Below, one piece after another: positions 22,601 to 32,700 of a stretch of DNA of 64,000 nucleotides. Under the pieces are notes generated by a model. It did no database searches, was not told the DNA's origin, and worked only from the letters and a program-made list of their open reading frames with translations. A program made the position numbers and the translations under genes. Source of the stretch: Macrosoma leucophasiata (taxonomy: Eukaryota; Arthropoda; Insecta; Lepidoptera; Hedylidae); contig JAWQUS010000008.1 of NCBI GenBank assembly GCA_036365455.1, forward strand, positions 20,753,501-20,817,500. The letters run 5' to 3'. Numbering within the stretch: the stretch's first letter is position 1; each line of letters starts with the position of its first letter.

Positions 22601-25600
22601 ATAAAATCTAAAGGCGGTACGAAGTTCGCCGGATCAGTTAGTGATAGGTAAAGCATTCTACTATAGGTATACACGTGGTTGTCCAATATTCCAAATACTT
22701 GCGTAGAGTTTAGTTTAAATTAACTAGCCTATTAAACCACCGATGTAACCTATTAGTATTAGGTGGGTAAGGTTCATAGTAACTTAGCATCTTGCCTTAA
22801 GTTGTAAAAGTTACGCATAAAAGTTTAATAGGTACTTAAAAGCTTGAAGGTAAATAAATAAAATATTCTGTACAATCATGTAGGTACCTACCTGTAGGAA
22901 TATTAACATAAAATACAATAGAAATAATGAAAAGAGATGAATTATACCAAGTAAATACCTACCAAAAGAGTTTACTGGTGGCAGAGCTCTAGTGACGAAG
23001 CTCGCGGGCGTAGGCACCACCGCATTACCTTATATACTTGCCGCTCAATGGTAGTATTCGGCACTATCGTGTTCCGGTCAGGTGGTAATCTACGGCCGTG
23101 TTATTTCCGGTACAGAGGCATAACACCTTAGGCCTCAGGAGTGGCAATGCATCTGCATTTCGACCTTAGTCTTTTTGTGGGTGTCTATAGGCTGCAGTCA
23201 TCACTTAACATCAATGTGAACTGCATGCTTGTTAGCCACTTCCATAACATAGAAAAAAAAAGATTAATATTATACTAAATTAATTTGATATCTAAGTTTA
23301 AAATGTTGAAAATAAATAAATAATAATATAATCTACTGTATACAAATGATGATGGTTACAAATTCTCATATCTACCAGGCCTATAGATGACAACACGCCG
23401 ACCAGCTTTGTCTTTATATGGTCCCACGAAAATATACCTGCACATAAAAAGCACATAAATTAATTCATACACTGTATGGGGGAGGGAGGGTATATGGGTA
23501 CCTAGGCAGAGAATATGAAATAATGCTACGTATAGAAAAGACACTTCGACGTCCCATCCGATTTCCCCGCATCACCCAACCTCCTCCCCTCTTATGGGCG
23601 ACAGTTGGTATTTTCTACGTGCTACGCACACAGGTGCACGTGTAAATACACGCCACTGATTGATGCCTGTGTAATGGAGACCAAATTAAGCGTTTGTATG
23701 GAATTTTAGCGGAGTGTCCGCGGTGTGACCTAGGCAAAGCGCGTAAAATGTCAATCGTCTCGTCTTTTTACCTACAAAAAACGTAACTTCACGCCTGTAA
23801 TCCCCGAAGGGGTAGGCAGAGGTAAATGCATGCATTCAAGCATACATGCAAACACCCACGATTCGCCGGTTACGTTTTGGCCCATGTAACAGGTGGCGAG
23901 CCTGTTGACATCTCCGGGCACATTACCAAACTTTGAGGTACTGGGAAATTTCCAGAAAATGGAAAAATCCCAATAGAACCAGAGATAAAGGCTTTTTCAC
24001 CATTATCTCTGATAACCTCCTACCCGGGAATCGAACCCAGGACCTCAGCGTAGTAGTAGTGGCCTGCTACCACTAGGCTACCGAGGCAGTTGAAACTACA
24101 CCTACAAAAATTTCACCGTTTTTGCTCTGCAACGGTTGCTACGACTAAAAAAGTCGATGACGTGACCAGATATGAAGTTATTCCATATATTTTTTATACC
24201 TACACTATACACATAATTCTGAATTATTATGTCCTGTCACCCGTCACCCATGCTCCGGTAGATAGATAGGTATCAAATATCGAAGTAATTTGAAAGATCT
24301 AGATTTATTATTGGGTGTTTAAAGAATATGTGACAATTTTACCCCAAGTTGATGAGTTCCATCATGACAGGCAATTTGTAATCCAGCTGGTTGAAGGCGA
24401 TGCCCCACGATTGCCTCAGGAGTATGTACCGCTCGATAGCCTCCTGCGCCATCGGCACACTGAACTTCTTCGTCCGCAGATATCGAAGCAAGAAGTTGGA
24501 GTCTAGAAATCATAGTTGATTTTAATTAGACACTACCGCGAATACGTGTATTACGAACTATGAATAAGCCGGTATAGATGTAAGTATACCTACCTATTAA
24601 TGAGAAACTCAAAAATAGCCTTCTAATCTCTTTATAGGCAAAACAACTTAGGCAACACGTTGAAACAATAACCATCACAAACAACAACTTGATATTGAAC
24701 ATTTTTCCGTAGCCCACAAATAACCCTTATAGTTTTGCGATGTCCGTCCGTCCGTCTATCTGTATGACCGCAGCTTAGTTCAGACTTCAGAAACTGTTTG
24801 TGTTAGAAATTGGTAATTTGGGACTATTATACATTATGGTGATTCAATCAAAGCGTAAAAAAATGGAGTAATAACAAGTCGATTAAACTTACATACAAAA
24901 TGTACTGAGAAGCGGAACAATAATTAAAGTTTTATATAGGGATTCTCACACACACAGACCCGCTATCCTCACTTTCTTTTTCAATTTCAACACAGTATAC
25001 CTAGTTAGGTATTAATGGAAAAGGCAAAGTAAAAATCAATTTATCAAGAAGCCTTCTGAATTTGGATGGTTTGGATAAAACATTCGAAACAAATGTATTT
25101 TGATGATGTTGTTTTAAGTTTTGTTAAAACTAGGTATATACCTGGTTCACATTGCAAAACCAATAGCGTATCCGTTAATATAAATATAATATTTTTTAAT
25201 TTTGCGGTCATATTAAATATAGTATTCAAGATCTTTACAAGGTCATCCATCCATAATCCATGCTCCAAGAGGCATTCAAATGCACGTCCTCATGCGTGAC
25301 CAAATTATTTATCATCTATATTAAAAAACGAATGATTTGTCAGTACATTTATGTGTAATGGAATATATCACCGGTGGTGGCGAGACTAAGGTTAACTGAA
25401 TATGGGCATAGGAAATTTCACTAGGCCCTCTGAAATAAGGCTCTTTCTAGAAACGGGGGAAATGCGGTATTTGTGGAAGCGGCGAGGGGGTGCCATCATC
25501 TCTTTTGATATGTACTTGATCATAGATTTGTCCAAGGCGCGGGTGTCTCTTTGCAACACGATACCGTAGGGGGTCGACCCCACCACCCACGCCTTACGCC

Positions 25601-28600
25601 GCCTCTGACTCCTACTAAAAACTTATGCACCAATTTTAAGGGACACTTTTTGGAACGTTTGTCAATATATTAGGTTGGGGAAAAAGTTCCTTCGCATTTT
25701 TTAAGATAATTCAAAACATTTTTTGATATAGTTTATTTAAATTTAACTAAAGCATTTAAGTACCATTTTGTTCGATAACCTTTTGCCATCTTTTAGGTAG
25801 GGACATGATCCCATTGCTTCCATTGCAATTTTAAAATGTATCGAATTTCTGCATTAGTTTCACTCATCTTGACAGTACGAAAAACAAATGAAAATCACAC
25901 ATTTGCCTAATTTGAATTTGGAATTATGTTCTTTAAAATTTTTACTTTCAATGATACCAAAACCAGCCAGATACAAATACTACAGCCAAAGAGATTTTAT
26001 TACAAGTTCATACATACTATAATGCGAAAATACTTTTTCCCCAACCTATTAGATAATAACTAAGTAATTGTCAAAACCCACGTCAAGTGCGAATTTGGTA
26101 GCTTGAAAAGCGTTTTAACACTTTCATGTGGCGAATCGATTTTTTTTATGGCAACCGCCATACGCCTGTTGGCGTAATGTCTGAACATAATGACCGCAAC
26201 TTCTAAATCTGTAGTCAAATGTATGAAAATGTGTGTCAAAGCATTCAGATGTCAAAGAATAACGCGTAATAACATGACAGGTGTCCTTAATAGCCCCCAT
26301 TGACGGTCAATTTTTAATAAAACTTTTGTCATAAAACTGGCGTCACTCCAAACGATTTACGCCAACTAGATTTCCCCATTCACGAACTGAAGCTAATGTC
26401 AAATTGAACGGATGCTAATCAATCTAAATCTAAGGTAATTGTCTCTAATAGAGGGCCGGGTTTTTGGAAATCCTTGTAAAAAATAATTATGGTGTGCTAA
26501 TTTGTTTAAGGTAAAAATATTTGAATCGGAATCAGAATCAGGATTTATTATAATTTATAATTATGTCAATATTGTACAAAAACAAGACACCGATGGCCTG
26601 TTACTTACAAAAATGTTCTTTGAAATCAGTTTGTCATCATTCTTTCTTTGTATTAATATTGAGCAACAATACTGAACAATACAAATTTTTAAACTGGTGG
26701 CAGAGCTCCAGTGACGGAGCTCACGGGCGTAGGGACCACCGCATTACCTAATCTACTTGCCGCTAAATGGTAGTGTTCAGCACTATCGTATTCAGGTAAG
26801 GTGGTAATGTACGGCCCTGTAATTTCCGGCCCACAGGCATAATACCTTAGAACTCAGGAGTGGCAACGCATTTGCATTGAAACCTACAGTCTCGTGTAGA
26901 TGTTTAAAGGCTACACAGGCCATAGTATTATTTACCATCAATGTAAACTGTATGCTTGTTTGCCACGTCTTAACATCTGAGTGTAAGAAAGTAATATTAT
27001 GAAGTGAAAAGTGATTTTTCGTATTGCCTCCAAAACTTCGTAAAAACTTCAGTAAAGTCCCCATCGCTTTACTGGAGCCACCCCATCATCTCATCATATT
27101 CCTCATGGAAGCATTTAATCATCGTCATCTTCCATATGGATATTCATTAATTTAAAGAAATGTGAAATTCAATATGTATACGACTGAAAGACTCTGTATC
27201 TATGGTCATGACAAATTATAAAAAAAAAATGAAATGTACGGAAAAATTCCGGGCGCATCTTCAGTTAAAACTGTGGATTTATGATTCGCCATTGACGATC
27301 AAATTTTAGTTTTACGTCAGTCCGACTGATCAGTTTAACTGATTGTCAGTGGGGGCTATTACTCATTTAAATTTGACGCGAATGTTAATTTGCTGTTACG
27401 TGAATAGAGACGACAAACGTTCCAGAAATCGGCTGTAAAATTCTTAAGTAGTTATATCAGATATCTTAATGTAATGCAATTAATACTTTCGCGATTAGAG
27501 CCACTAGGGTGGTGCACTAGTTTATTATACTGCAATCACTAACCCACATACCTACATAGTGAAGGCATACCACCACTTAGAAGCGTATTGCCCCGTAACT
27601 AATGGCACATATTGCTTTAACATTACCTCGAACGAATCAACGTACATCGCACTTTCAGTGCAACAAAGTCACAAATAGCCAAAATTACGAAATTTTGCTT
27701 AGTATGCCAAATTGGCAATGATCAATGCTTTTTACATGGCGGAACTAAGACATCTACGAAAGTATTTTTTTGTAGATGGCTCGTGTATCTTTGTGGTATT
27801 TACGCACATTTTTCTTTAGTTATAATTATGTCGACATGATGATAAATATGTTGAAGCGCGCATGGCCCCGTGGCTGGTGTAGATCATAAGCGATCTTCTC
27901 GGTTAAGCATTACGAGCGCGGTCGGATGTGTGATGGGTGACCGCTAGTGGCAGATTAAAATACGCGTTTCCGTGCTTCGGAAGGTACGTTTAAGCCGTCG
28001 ATCCCGGTTGCTATCGATAGAAAACAGTGATTAAGCCTTATAGGCTGTTTGAAAACATCCGATAGCGGGTTGGCCACTAACCCGTATCTTCACCAATCCG
28101 CATTGGAGCAGCGTGCTGGAGTAAGCTCCAGGCCTCCCACCAAAAAGACGAGACTCGTGCCCAACAGTGGGACGTATAATGGGTCGCCATTTTTATTATT
28201 ATTTCTATGTCGACATAGTTTGATTTGGCATTCCGGTAAGAATTTGACGTAAGTTTTAGTTTTTGTCCAATTATTATTTTCATGGTTACTGTGGTGTCAC
28301 AAAATATATGTATTTGCTAAAACGGCATTAGATGAAAAGCGTTACTAAACAATTTTTTTATGTTAGCCTATACTTTCAGGTAAAGAGGCACATGTGAACT
28401 AAGGTAAGTTTTTTATCCGGAGGCGAGAATCAACAAGATCAACCTACCAATCGCTGATATGAGCAGTATGTAAATCTTTAAGGGTTGCTTATGATAGTCT
28501 TATACAAAAACTGGAAACATTATACTATCTGTTCAAAACACATTCGTCTGTTTTAGGAATAAATAAATCTTTGAATACTCACCCATTCTTATTGCCATAA

Positions 28601-28766
28601 ATTTGGGATTTTGCTCCAACCAACTGCGTAGCGATTCGAGAGCCTGCGATCTAGAATTATCAGTCTCGCGAAGTTGTTCTTCTGCGATGGCCTGTGTCTC
28701 TGCTGGCAGCGTACACTTGTACTCGTCGGCTGCAGTCAGGAAACGCTTAGTAAGTCGCCGTGACAT
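19613..28766 (-). CDS. CRAL-TRIO domain lipid-transfer protein (alpha-tocopherol transfer protein-like), complete
   Basis: Six exons in transcription order: 28766-28583, 24502-24343, 23437-23376, 21144-20951, 20386-20182, 19821-19613. All have AG/GT borders and the phases close to 1,014 nt (337 residues plus stop), a normal length for the family. Residues about 25-75 form the CRAL-TRIO N-terminal helical domain, ending DSNFLLRYLRTKKFSV. Residues about 95-262 are the CRAL-TRIO lipid-binding fold, with YIFVGPYKDKAGRRVVIYRP, VFDPYKFTN, RHKEIYGVN and the signature LLPQEYGG (253-260). The tail ends NFRKLEVD. Insect members carry small hydrophobic ligands such as retinoids, tocopherol or carotenoids in the cytosol; the ligand cannot be read from sequence. 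There is no signal peptide. An acceptor (TATTCCAG) lies one base before the ATG, so the 5' UTR is split. Confidence 0.92.
20787..20832. repeat. Solo hAT-type end in the CRAL-TRIO intron
   Basis: The sequence at about 20787 onward, CAGTGCCGGATTAAAGC, matches the terminus of the hAT-like element at 46834-47170. No opposite end is seen nearby, so it is a remnant. Note that 20834-20950 is read through by the intron and is not coding. Confidence 0.45.
21922..22141. mobile_element. MITE family C, copy 3
   Basis: This complete copy lies in the CRAL-TRIO intron between exons 3 and 4. ATAATGCACATCGAGCC at the left is answered by GAGGTCGATGTGCATTAT at the right. The inner arms both read TATAGAGCGTTATCTCT in inverted orientation. 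This copy gives the clearest view of the roughly 60-bp inverted repeats. Confidence 0.8.
22970..23255 (+). mobile_element. SINE-A copy
   Basis: Reads ACTGGTGGCAGAGCTCTAG through CGCGGGCGTAGGCACCACC to GCATGCTTGTTAGCCACTTCC and an A-rich tail (GAAAAAAAAAGA). It lies in the CRAL-TRIO intron, 120 bp from exon 3. Confidence 0.8.
23550..23735. mobile_element. MITE family D, copy 2 (rearranged)
   Basis: The right end GGAATTTTAGCGGAGTGTCC..CGGTGTG matches 7087-7122. The middle (CATCACCCAACCTCCTCC, GGGCGAC) is the inverse of 6960-7010, so the interior is inverted relative to copy 1 and the left end is missing. Confidence 0.6.
23781..24099 (-). mobile_element. SINE-B copy with 11-bp target duplication
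   Basis: ACCTACAAAAA occurs at 23770-23780 and 24100-24110, directly bordering the SINE. On its own strand it begins with the box A-like TAGCCTAGTGGTAGCAGG, then GGGTTCGATTCCCGGG, and ends GGCGTGAAGTTACGT. This is the best-preserved copy in the window and serves as my reference. Confidence 0.88.
24503..25670. other. CRAL-TRIO intron 1, proximal part
   Basis: Mostly unique AT-rich sequence. Positions 25370-25610 hold a GC-richer block with the palindrome GGGGTCGACCCC; on the - strand it reads for 60 codons without recognisable homology, so I leave it unassigned. Confidence 0.35.
25673..26046. mobile_element. Mariner deletion derivative, 374 bp
   Basis: The ends GGTTGGGGAAAAAGTTCC and the inverse of TACTTTTTCCCCAACC are mariner-type terminal repeats, flanked by the TA dinucleotide at 25671-25672 and 26047-26048. 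The interior is only the two extremities of a transposase gene (see 25756-25867). A solo end of the same family is at 59268-59345. Confidence 0.85.
25756..25867 (-). pseudogene. Mariner transposase remnant: N-terminus joined to C-terminus
   Basis: From the ATG at 25867 the - strand reads MSETNAEIRYILKLQ, the start seen in mariner transposases. A few codons later, in another frame, it reads LPKRWQKVIEQNGT and a stop at 25756, which matches a mariner C-terminus. The catalytic D,D region is missing entirely, so a single large internal deletion explains the copy. Confidence 0.7.
26694..26985 (+). mobile_element. SINE-A copy
   Basis: Begins ACTGGTGGCAGAGCTCCAGT and runs through GGTAATGTACGGCCC to GTATGCTTGTTTGCCACG. 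It is diverged by scattered substitutions and lies in the first CRAL-TRIO intron. Confidence 0.75.
27000..27195. repeat. Dispersed repeat G, copy 1
   Basis: About 190 bp (TATTGCCTCCAAAACTTC..CATCGCTTTACTGGAGCC..ACGACTGAAAGACTC) recurs at 45350-45540 with more than 90% identity by eye. A GTAAAG..CATCGCTTTAC core links it to MITE family E. Confidence 0.6.
27866..28205 (+). mobile_element. 5S rRNA-derived SINE (SINE3-like)
   Basis: The head CGATCTTCTC-GGTTAAGCA and GGATGTGTGATGGGTGACCG follow the order and spacing of animal 5S rRNA (GTTAAGC, then GGATGGGTGACCGCC), which holds the internal Pol III promoter. The body TTTCCGTGCTTCGGAAGG follows, and then a LINE-like tail GGAGCAGCGTGCTGGAGTAA..CCCAACAGTGGGACG. 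The tail alone recurs at 53963-54118. It is not a functional 5S gene: it diverges outside the promoter and lacks the 5' third. Confidence 0.6.
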
Positions 28767-28820
28767 TCTGGAATAATACAATAAAATTGCTTTACATCTA
28801 CAAACAGAACCCAACAAGAA

Positions 28821-29050
28821 ATAATGCACATCGAGTCTACGAAAGAGACAATCGGCTAGTTTCGGCTTCGCAGAGCGTTATCTCATGGTTATCTCTGCTG
28901 CACACTGCCTGCGTAAAGCACTAATAGTCCGGTATTGGTCAGAACTTGATGAAAGTGGTCGACAGACGTCACATATGTAAGGTGTGCAAAGATAACGCTC
29001 TACAGACCCGAAATAAGCGAGTCTCTTTCTTAAAGTCGATGTCCAATATT
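28821..29050. mobile_element. MITE family C, copy 4
   Basis: ATAATGCACATCGAGTC at the left is answered by AAAGTCGATGTCCAATATT at the right. It sits just upstream of the ATG exon of the CRAL-TRIO gene. A small duplication (GTTATCTC twice near 28880) is specific to this copy. Confidence 0.75.
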
Positions 29051-29063
29051 TCGTCTCATCTCA

Positions 29064-29160
29064 TAATGCCAACTACGCAAAATGCCAACCGCTTGCAAAA
29101 TGACAACTTCTCAGAACGCCAACTTCTCAGAATGCTAAATTCTCAGAATGCTAACTTTTT
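29064..29160. repeat. 16-18 bp minisatellite (AATGCCAACTTCTCAG), about six units
   Basis: Successive units begin AATGCCAAC, AATGCCAAC, AATGACAAC, AACGCCAAC, AATGCTAAA and AATGCTAAC, each followed by a TCTCAG-like spacer. The array abuts MITE family C copy 4. Confidence 0.75.
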
Positions 29161-29259
29161 TTCTTGTTGGATATTGTATTACGATATTTTTAAGGTAGGT
29201 AGGTAGCTAAGGTAGTAGAGATTGATCCCATAAATTTTAGAAGTTGGGTATTAAACTTG

Positions 29260-29468
29260 ACGACCCGGTTAGTCCAGCGGTGTGAGATGACCGTTTGATT
29301 CGAAGGGTCGCGGGTTCGATCCCCGCATCGGGACAAATACTTATATGTATGACCTACAGATATTTGTTTCGGGTCTAGGTGTTTGTGTATGTGTTGAATG
29401 TGTACAACGGCATCCACGCCACAGGTTTATACCTACTGTAAGGCTGTGAGTGTAAACGAATAAAAAAA
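29260..29468 (+). mobile_element. tRNA-derived SINE (second tRNA family)
   Basis: The head reads GACCCGGTTAGTCCAGCGG (box A) and CGCGGGTTCGATCCCCGC (box B, with a perfect T-stem), then CATCGGGAC, so the acceptor ends pair partly. The body includes GTCTAGGTGTTTGTG and ends ACGAATAAAAAAA. The anticodon arm does not fold properly, which argues against a real tRNA gene. Confidence 0.65.
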
Positions 29469-29721
29469 CCTGGTCATATTAACTTAAACACCAATTCACC
29501 GATTGCTGACGCAAAACTCCTTTCTAGATTTTCGCTTTAAGAAACGAAACTTCGTTTTTCGTTGAATGAGTAGACCTACTAGTTAGTTTACCAACATTCC
29601 TTCTACTTATATTATACATCCGTATCGTATCATTACTGTCATAACGTGGTACGGTTTCAGTAATTTTGTCGCACTTGAATTTCATTCTTGGGACAGAGTC
29701 TTGTGCTGGAACGATCTTTAG

Positions 29722-29950
29722 AACATCAAAGTACGATTCCGAACTCGGCAGCAGCGGCAGTGCTGCCGCAGCACCATTTTCCTCTATTTTCTATTGCATT
29801 GCTGCTGCGACGGTCGCGTAGCTCGGAATGTAAACTCATATAAACTCTAATAGAGTTTATATGAGTAATATATGGAGACCAGTAGTGCTGCGGCAGCCGC
29901 AGCGGCAGCACTGCTGCGTGCTGCCAAGTTCGGAATCGTACCTTTAAGGT
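29722..29950. mobile_element. MITE family J with GCAGCA/GCTGCC-rich arms, copy 1
   Basis: The termini GTACGATTCCGAACT and AGTTCGGAATCGTAC are inverted. Inside each arm are runs of GCAGCAGCGGCAGTGCTGCC type, and the centre has a perfect 16-bp palindrome (29834-29849 with 29851-29866). Copy 2 is at 41055-41288. It is non-coding. Confidence 0.75.
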
Positions 29951-30639
29951 TGCGGCAGCGGTTGCCCGAGATATATTTTCTGTATTTTGCAAAATAATGT
30001 AACAACTAACTAAGAAATAGAATTGACACAATACATATTTCTTTATGTCATGACTGAAATTTTTCTAGATTTTAAAACGTTATCTGGCGGTTAAATCCGT
30101 TAGCGTTAGATACCAATTTGAATTTGGCAATTTGTTTTTGGCGGTAAATAGAGACATTTCGATTTCCAAATTGATCATGTTGGGGAAAAATTGGTAAAAT
30201 GCGCTGTGCATTTGTATAAAGATAAAAAGTATAGAAGTTTAGATATATTTCGTCGTAGGTATAGATTTATAGATAATAAATCTATGGTCGTAGGTATAAT
30301 AATGTCAAGTTCAAAATGATGGCGTCGATCGTCGTAGGCATCGACGATAGAAGAAGCTGCGTTGTGGCGTCGATGGTCGTAGGTATATAATTGTCAAAAA
30401 GCTCAACTGGCTCTTCCGTGGTGCTCGCCTGACAATTTCGTCACGGACTTGCAAAATATTGACGCGCATCTAGTGTAGCAACATCGAGTAAGATCATGTG
30501 GGTTTTGTCTACCGTCTCACGCAACGTTGGGCAACACGACACCACATTCGTCGCTTGCCCAACGCTATAATTTATGTTATATAACGCTTACATTCGGTCT
30601 AGTTTTAGGTTATTTGTATCTTGCATATTTAAAAAAACT

Positions 30640-31290
30640 TAACTTCACACCTGTAATACCCGAAGTGGTAGGCAAAAGTAAATTAATACATTCATATATG
30701 CAAACACCCACGATTCGCTGGCTACGCTTTTTGCCTATGTAAGGTTGCGAGCCTGTTGACGTTTACGGGCAAAGTACCAAACTCGGGAGTTTGGTAATGT
30801 AGTAGTAATGTACCAGTATTGCCAGTACAGCCGTACTAGGCAACTTCCAGAAAATGAAAAATCTTAATGGAACCAGAGATAAAGGTCACTGGTGGTAGAG
30901 CTCCAGCGACGGAGCTCGCGGGCGTATGCACCACCGCATTACCTAATTTAAGCCTTGCAGCTAAATGGTAGTGTTCAGCACTATCGTGTTCCGGTCAGGT
31001 GGTAATGTACGGCCCTGTAATTTCCGGTACAGAGGCATAACACCTTAGGCCTTAGGAGTGGTAACGCACCTGAATGTTGACCTTGGTCTTCGTGTCTTCT
31101 TCTTCTTGTCTATAGGCTGCAGTCATCACTTAACATCAATGTGAACTGCATGCTTGTTTGCCACTTCCATTACAAAAAAAAAGGATTTTGTCCATTTATC
31201 TCTGATAGCCCCCGAGCCGGGAATCGAATCCAGGACCCCAGCGTAGCAGTAGTGGAATGCTACCACTAGACTACTGTGGGGCAGTTGTAG
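30640..31290 (-). mobile_element. SINE-B split by a SINE-A insertion
   Basis: SINE-B sequence runs 30640-30888, ends at CCAGAGATAAAGG, and resumes at 31180 with ATTTATCTCTGATAGCCCC through the A box to CAGTTG. SINE-A (30889-31180, + orientation, ending in AAAAAAAAA) lies in between, with AAAGG at both junctions. The nesting shows SINE-A inserted after SINE-B. Confidence 0.8.
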
Positions 31291-31604
31291 TATCTAGCAT
31301 ATTGTTATTATAACTTATCTATATATTATCAAAACATTGTAAGAACCAATTCGCGGCACAAGACAATGTTCTTTCTCATCAACTTGAAGTCTAAGTAAAA
31401 TATCTATAGGTAGGTACAGTTGGGGAATCGCCGCTTATCCAAAACCAATTAAGGAAATTTATTACACAAAAGACAGCAAAAGGTACCCATATGGACAAGC
31501 GGCGAGTATCATTTTACAAAACTCTACATTGTTGTGTGTGCTCGTTGATGTCTTTTTATGAACTAAATTATCGACATATCTAATTATGTTTTCTTTTAGT
31601 ATTC

Positions 31605-31745
31605 AAATAACTTAGTAGTGGCTTAGTAACCACTACTGTCTTGAGATCCCGGGTTCGTACCCCCGATCGGGAAGTACTATAGCGTTTTTTTTATTTTTTG
31701 GAAGTGCGGTTATGTGTCTAGTATGATAATAATAAATATGCTTAT
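31605..31745 (+). mobile_element. Possible tRNA-related SINE fragment
   Basis: GTGGCTTAGTAACC resembles a box A and CCCGGGTTCGTACCCCCG a box B with a paired T-stem. No other copy was seen in the window, so the assignment is weak. Confidence 0.35.
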
Positions 31746-31849
31746 AGACAGAAACGTAACTGGTGCATTGTATATGAATTCATACGTTTACCTCTGTGTA
31801 ACCCTTCGCGGAATGCAGACGTGAATACGTTCTTTTATACTAGCTGAAT

Positions 31850-32105
31850 CAGATACTAGCTGACCCGGGTTACTTCGTATTGCCTCACAATGAAATAATG
31901 TGTCAAAGGTTTGAGTGATACATACCAACTATTTGTATCGAAAAATAAAATTATGGTTTTTACTATTTCCCTTCAATTTCTTCATATTTTCTTCTCTTCA
32001 CCTTTTAAACCTTCCCTGGACTTCCAAAAATCATTCAAAACCAAAATTAGCCAAATCGGTCCTGCCCGAGTTTTAGCGAGACTAACGAACAGCAATAATA
32101 ATTGT
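31850..32105 (+). repeat. Dispersed repeat F, copy 1
   Basis: Starts CTGACCCGGGTTACTTCGTA, then GCCTCACAATGAAATAATG, and ends GAGACTAACGAACAGCAAT. Copies are at 40795-41012 (+), 45590-45835 (-) and 47762-47995 (+), and a partial one at 33085-33185 (-). It is non-coding; a TGACCCG..CAGTTAG type end suggests an old transposon. Confidence 0.65.
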
Positions 32106-32254
32106 TTTTTATATATGTATATATAATTATTCTATCCTATTAGTAAAGGAGATATCTTGCAACTTGAAGCTTCGTATGTGATATAACGTTTACAGATGGT
32201 AGGAATTGATGATTGAAAATTACACCAAATTACCAGTAGCCGAGATCAAACATT

Positions 32255-32370
32255 ACCATCAAACCGGAACACGATAGTGCTGAACAATACCATTTGGCGG
32301 CTGATAGATTAGGTAATGCGGTGGTGCCTACGCCCGAAAAATCCTTCACTGGAGCTCTACCACCAGTGAT
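32255..32370 (-). mobile_element. SINE-A fragment
   Basis: The head half of SINE-A in antisense, from ACCGGAACACGATAGTGC to GGAGCTCTACCACCAGT. Its tail half is missing. Confidence 0.7.
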
Positions 32371-32561
32371 AAAAGATGCTTTCTATTTAAATAAATCTAT
32401 TTAATATACAATATACTTGGTAGTTAATAAAAAAAAAGTACAACCACGCAATAGAAAGCACATTACTTAAATTTTACTAAACTATCCATTTCTTAGAACA
32501 ATTCTCTTCAACACAGATAAAGTCAGAACGGGGCGTTGGTTTATAAGCTAACCCCCTTATT

Positions 32562-32700
32562 CATAAACGTATTTTAGCTAAAGTGATGCTAATCTCTCCT
32601 TTGTCTTTTTCTATCCTGCACATTTGACAATGCACCTGACAAGGACAAAGCATTCTATAGCTAAAACGTATCTAATGTACGTTTATGAATAAGGGAGCTA
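32562..32700. mobile_element. MITE family H, copy 2
   Basis: CCCCTTATTCATAAACGTA on the left and TACGTTTATGAATAAGGG on the right are inverted ends. The interior carries TTAGCTAAAGTGATGCTAAT and its partial inverse TAGCTAAAAC. Confidence 0.8.

Noticed and set aside
27866..27965. True 5S rRNA gene
   Set aside because: Only the internal promoter region resembles 5S; the 5' part and 3' stem are missing and a SINE body follows.
29263..29336. Functional tRNA gene
   Set aside because: The T-arm is good but the anticodon arm does not fold, and the sequence continues into a SINE body with an A-rich end.
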